DNA of 37,447 bases from Deltaproteobacteria bacterium (lineage in GTDB: Bacteria > UBA10199 > SPLOWO2-01-44-7): the NCBI GenBank assembly GCA_030648035.1, contig JAUSII010000061.1, positions 1-37,447 of the forward strand, written 5' to 3'. The notes under the pieces are model-generated. The model did not search any database and was not told the DNA's origin. It worked only from the letters and a program-made list of their open reading frames with translations. Positions within the stretch are counted from its first letter, which is position 1; every line of letters starts with the position of its first letter. The position numbers were made by a program, and so were the translations under genes. Shown here in pieces: positions 34,352 to 37,447 of this stretch.

Positions 34352-36277
34352 CATTGCAATGACAGCCAAGAGACTCTCGGGATTTTCAATCGAGGATGAA
34401 TCGCCGAGCGGCAAACCCAAATATTTTTTGCGGAGGGCGGCGCGGACTATTTTGCCGGAGCGTGTTTTGGGGAGGGCGGGGACGAATTCCACTTTTTCTG
34501 GCGCCAGGGTCTTGCCCAGCACCTGGATCACAGCTTGTTTCAATTTGTTTTTCAATTCTTCTGTCGGGTCGATGTTATTTTTTAAAACGACAAAGCAGAC
34601 GAGGGCCTCGCCCTTCACCGCGTGCGGCACACCGATCGCCGCCGACTCGGCGACATTCGGATCGCCATTGAGTGCCGCTTCCACCTCAGCCGGCCCCACT
34701 CTTTTTCCCGCAATCTTGATGGTGTCGTCGGCCCTTCCCTTTAAAAACCAGAAGCCGTCGTCATCGACCATCGCCCAGTCACCGTGGTTCCAGACACCGG
34801 GCCATTTTGAAAAATAAGTTTCAACATAGCGCTCGCGATCTTTCAAAAAACCGCGCGTCATGGAGGGAAACGGTTTTTTACAGACGAGATAACCGACCTC
34901 ACCCTTCACCGATTGCCCCTCTTCATTAAAAACATCGATATCCATCCCAAGACCTGGGCCACGCAACGTGCACGATTTTAATTCGGCCACGGGATACGGT
35001 GACAAAAGACAACCGACCAGCTCGGTCCCGCCCGATATATTGATAATCGGACAACGCTTTTTGCCGACCTGTTCAAAAAACCAGCGATACGATTCGGGAT
35101 CCCACAATTCTCCGGTCGATCCCAAAATGCGCAGGGTAGGCATCGGATGTTTGGTGACAAACTCGTCTGAATATTTTTTTAAAAGTCGCACTGCGGTCGG
35201 TGCGATTCCCAAATGTGTGAGCTGATGTTTTTCGATCATCTCCCAAACCCGGTCGGGTTGCGGATAGTCGGGGGCCCCCTCATAAATAAAAAGTGTCGCC
35301 CCTTGAAACAAAACGCCGATCGTCTCCCACGGCCCCATCATCCAACCCATGTCGGTGAACCAGAAAAATCTGTCGCCAGGTTTTACATCGAAGGCATATT
35401 TCACCTCTTTGGCGATTTGCGCCAACGCGCCTGCATGCGTGTGAACACAACCCTTCGGTTTGCCGGTGGTGCCGGAAGTATAAAGAATCATCGCCGGATG
35501 TTCCGAATCGAGAGGAGTTGTTTTGCAAGAGGCGGACTGTTGCGGCAAAACTTCGTGCCACCAGAGATCACGCCCCTCTTTCCAATCGACCGATGCACCT
35601 GTTCGCTTCACCACAATTTGTGTTTTTAAATTTTTGAGATCCGCCACGGCCTGATCGGCGGCGGGTTTGATTGAAATTTTTTTCCCGCGACGAAAGCAAC
35701 CATCCGCGGTGATCAGCACTTTTGCCTCGCAATCTTCCAACCTCACTTTCAACGCCTCGGGCCCAAAGCCGGAAAATACCGGCACCGCCACCGCACCGAT
35801 TTTGAAACAGGCGAAAAGAGAGATCACCACCTCGGGAATCATCGGAAGATAGATGCCGACGGCATCTCCTTTTTTGATACCAGCACCAAGAAGAACATTG
35901 GCGAGACGATTAATATTCTGATGAAGCTCCGCAAAAGAAAAAGTTTGGGTCGCTCCGTCATCGCCTTCCCAAATCAGTGCTTTAGCCTCACTATTCTTCA
36001 AAAAATGTCGATCGATGCAATTGGCAGTGATGTTGAGTTCGCCGCCGACAAACCACTTGGTCCAGGCGAAACCTTGTGAATCATCATAAACTTTTTCAAA
36101 AGGTCTGCTCCATTCGACACCCATATCTTCCACGCAGGCCTTCCAGAACCAGCCGATATCTGCGGTCGAGCGTCGGACAATCTCATCATAAGAACCGATG
36201 CCGTGCTTCTTCATGAACAATGCAACGTTGCTATTCTCAAGAAATTCTGTTGTAGGTTCCCAGATGATTTCCTTCAT
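34343..36277 (-). CDS. Acetyl-CoA synthetase-like acyl-CoA ligase
   Basis: AMP-forming ligase that activates a carboxylic acid to its CoA thioester. An N-terminal ACAS_N-type region (about residues 1-90) is present. The ATP motif YTSGTTGKPKG is followed by CVHTHAG. FWFTDMGWMMGPW, GSTGELWDPESYRWFFEQVG and ISGGTEL are substrate- and AMP-site blocks. C-terminal motifs include DDTIKIAGKRVGPAEVEAAL and the catalytic Lys in TRSGKIVRAALRKKYLG. The 644-residue length is normal for acetyl/propionyl-CoA synthetases. The acid is not determinable; the SGGTE block departs from classical Acs (WWQTE), so a longer or branched acid is possible. The start is divergent from the EamA gene, 29 bp apart. Confidence 0.9.
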   Translation of the reverse strand: MKEIIWEPTTEFLENSNVALFMKKHGIGSYDEIVRRSTADIGWFWKACVEDMGVEWSRPFEKVYDDSQGFAWTKWFVGGELNITANCIDRHFLKNSEAKALIWEGDDGATQTFSFAELHQNINRLANVLLGAGIKKGDAVGIYLPMIPEVVISLFACFKIGAVAVPVFSGFGPEALKVRLEDCEAKVLITADGCFRRGKKISIKPAADQAVADLKNLKTQIVVKRTGASVDWKEGRDLWWHEVLPQQSASCKTTPLDSEHPAMILYTSGTTGKPKGCVHTHAGALAQIAKEVKYAFDVKPGDRFFWFTDMGWMMGPWETIGVLFQGATLFIYEGAPDYPQPDRVWEMIEKHQLTHLGIAPTAVRLLKKYSDEFVTKHPMPTLRILGSTGELWDPESYRWFFEQVGKKRCPIINISGGTELVGCLLSPYPVAELKSCTLRGPGLGMDIDVFNEEGQSVKGEVGYLVCKKPFPSMTRGFLKDRERYVETYFSKWPGVWNHGDWAMVDDDGFWFLKGRADDTIKIAGKRVGPAEVEAALNGDPNVAESAAIGVPHAVKGEALVCFVVLKNNIDPTEELKNKLKQAVIQVLGKTLAPEKVEFVPALPKTRSGKIVRAALRKKYLGLPLGDSSSIENPESLLAVIAMTR

Positions 36278-36306
36278 GGCGATCCGAATACATTCTTAGA
36301 AACTTC

Positions 36307-37188
36307 ATGTCAAACCCAATACACATTCTCTATTTTATTTTAATCACACTCTTCTGGAGCGGATCTTTTATCGCCATTCATGTGGCCGTTCAGAATTTTC
36401 CACCCTTTTTTAGCGCCTTTTTGCGATCTCTCATCGCCATGATTTTTATGGGGGCTTATCTTTTGTTGCGCAAAAGAAGGATCCGTTTTTCAAAAAACTC
36501 CCTTTATTCAATGGGCGCCGGTCTTTTCACCATGGGCATTGCCTGGCTTTTTCTTTTCTGGGGAGAATTGAACGTCAATCCGGCGATAGCCGCCATTCTG
36601 AACAGCACCGTCCCCATTTTTATCGTTCTTCTCACTCCCCTGCTAACCCCCAAAGACAGGTTGAGCTGGAATGAACGCCTGGGCGTGTTCCTTGGGTTCA
36701 TGGGAATTTTGATCATCTTTGCCCCGGATATCTCTCTTAAAGCCAATCTATATCTTTACGGATTATTGGCGGTGTTGATGATGGCATTCTGTTACGCCAT
36801 CGGTGTTCTCTGGACGAGGCGCATCGTTCACAAAACCGGCAACGCCATAAATGTTTTTTATCAGGCTTTTGGGTCCGCACTTTTTTTAGGTGCGGTCTCC
36901 CTGATTTTTGAACTCCCCCACCAGACCCTCCACTGGTCCTGGTCGGGCATTGCGGCGATTGGATATCTCGGAATTTTCAGCAGTGCCATCGCCCTCCTCC
37001 TCTTTTTTCATCTGATCCGAGAAATCGGAAGCGTAACCGCTGCGGCCACCACCTATTGCATCCCACTCATCGCCATTCTGCTCGACGTCGTCTTCCTGAA
37101 AAAATGGATTCTATGGAATCAAGCCCTCGGCGCCTCTGTCATCTTATGCAGTGTATTCTTGATTAACAGACACCGACAAAAGCTGTAA
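36307..37188 (+). CDS. EamA/DMT superfamily transporter
   Basis: Inner-membrane protein of 293 residues with about ten hydrophobic helices in two EamA halves (about residues 1-137 and 145-290). Typical features are the N-terminal FWSGSFIAIHVAVQNFPPFF, with FLRSLIAM, and the end of the second half, GLGASVIL-like QALGASVILCSVFLINRH. Most members export metabolites or amino acids, but substrates cannot be read from sequence. No ribosome site is obvious. The last 16 coding bases before the final codons (37166-37181) recur inverted at the end of the window, next to element C. Confidence 0.88.
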   Translation: MSNPIHILYFILITLFWSGSFIAIHVAVQNFPPFFSAFLRSLIAMIFMGAYLLLRKRRIRFSKNSLYSMGAGLFTMGIAWLFLFWGELNVNPAIAAILNSTVPIFIVLLTPLLTPKDRLSWNERLGVFLGFMGILIIFAPDISLKANLYLYGLLAVLMMAFCYAIGVLWTRRIVHKTGNAINVFYQAFGSALFLGAVSLIFELPHQTLHWSWSGIAAIGYLGIFSSAIALLLFFHLIREIGSVTAAATTYCIPLIAILLDVVFLKKWILWNQALGASVILCSVFLINRHRQKL

Positions 37189-37197
37189 GCGCGGGAG

Positions 37198-37237
37198 AAA
37201 ATCCCCCCTGACCCCCCTTTTTCAAAGGGGGGAATTC
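37198..37237. repeat. Dispersed C/G-run repeat with 9-bp hairpin
   Basis: AAATCCCCCCTGA is followed by CCCCCCTTT-TTC-AAAGGGGGG (37212-37232) and AATTC. Read on the minus strand it would encode PPLKKGGQGGF, a peptide I recall from a small repeat scattered in many bacterial genomes. It lacks a T-tract, so it is a poor terminator. It sits 10 bp after the EamA stop. Confidence 0.6.
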
Positions 37238-37281
37238 ACATGTGCTCTTATAAAAATTTATCTTTTGAAGAAATACACGTC

Positions 37282-37436
37282 CAAAATCTCCCGCGTGTTG
37301 GCTAAAAAAGTCTGCGCAGGCCCGCCACTCCCCTCGGGGGATTTTAAACTTGGCGGGCCGAGGAAGCGAAGTGCTGATTTTGGGGGCCTCCCCAAAATCT
37401 ATAACGTCTTTTTTAGCCAACACGCGGGAGATTTTG
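37282..37436. repeat. Structured inverted-repeat element C (29-bp arms)
   Basis: Outer arms 37282-37310 and 37408-37436 are perfect 29-bp inverted copies. Hairpin 1 is GGCCCGCCA (37319-37327) with TGGCGGGCC (37351-37359), enclosing TCCCC-TCG-GGGGA. Hairpin 2 pairs GATTTTGGGG with CCCCAAAATC (37376-37399). The core is near-identical to element A, and the arms are homologous to element B with paired changes. The TTTTGTCGGT at the right edge is also shared with element B. No gene is seen from 37189 to the window end. Confidence 0.85.
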
Positions 37437-37447
37437 TCGGTGTCTGT

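Noticed and set aside
34350-34363. 14-bp perfect palindrome GTCATTGCAATGAC near the end of the acyl-CoA synthetase gene as another palindromic repeat copy
   Set aside because: It shares only a few bases with the 32137-32183 repeat and lies within the synthetase coding end, so it is more simply coding sequence.
37212-37232. Rho-independent terminator for the EamA gene
   Set aside because: The 9-bp stem has no following T-tract on either strand and matches a dispersed repeat instead.

Overview
The window is a gene-dense bacterial chromosome segment. It looks like a Gram-negative lineage related to the former Deltaproteobacteria, possibly an uncultivated one. This is inferred from the queA-tgt-yajC-secD-secF-recJ order, two O-antigen-ligase-like membrane proteins, and a HAMP-GAF-GGDEF regulator. 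Many gene pairs overlap by 1-28 bp (ATGA or TAATG junctions). No rRNA, tRNA, CRISPR array or complete insertion sequence was seen.

Layout. (1) 1-1215: an M24 aminopeptidase. (2) About 1226-5733: a visibly AT-rich island with a split ATPase/TOPRIM pair (candidate defence module), the tail of an IS3-family transposase, and a type II restriction-modification pair. The island is bracketed by two 21-bp copies of the last seven codons of the 207-residue host gene at 5713-6336. The copies differ at four bases, all synonymous. This is what integration at the 3' end of a gene, with re-supply of that gene's end, would leave. (3) 5713-10030: two orphan or secreted proteins, then rsmD-coaD-aminotransferase-coaC. 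(4) 10004-14991: secreted zinc phospholipase C-like protein, family 4 uracil-DNA glycosylase, diguanylate cyclase, SpoIID-like protein, and an orphan. (5) 15019-21905: one compact operon-like run, queA-tgt-yajC-secD-secF-recJ (queuosine, protein export, DNA repair). (6) 21860-25579: two ligase/polymerase-like membrane proteins around a secreted collagen-like protein. (7) 25614-29140: phasin-like protein, queC, two orphans, DUF366 protein. (8) 29141-29567: a 427-bp gap holding two long structured inverted-repeat elements. (9) 29568-37188: dgt, VanX-like dipeptidase, SprT-like protease, LD-carboxypeptidase, beta-lactamase-fold hydrolase, acyl-CoA synthetase, EamA transporter. A third structured element ends the window.

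The genes divide into housekeeping (CoA, queuosine, Sec, repair, dNTP control), envelope and peptidoglycan turnover (SpoIID, VanX-like, LdcA, serine hydrolase, two ligases), and the acquired defence island.

The most unusual content is repetitive DNA. First, a family of three roughly 150-170 bp elements has 24-29 bp outer arms that are perfect within each copy but differ between copies with matching changes on both sides, enclosing two further hairpins. Second, a 29-bp insert built on the heptamer GATGTCC lies in the same reading phase in two unrelated enzymes (QueA and the serine hydrolase) and adds the same ten-residue peptide. Third, an imperfect palindrome is read through in-frame at the start of the SprT-like gene.
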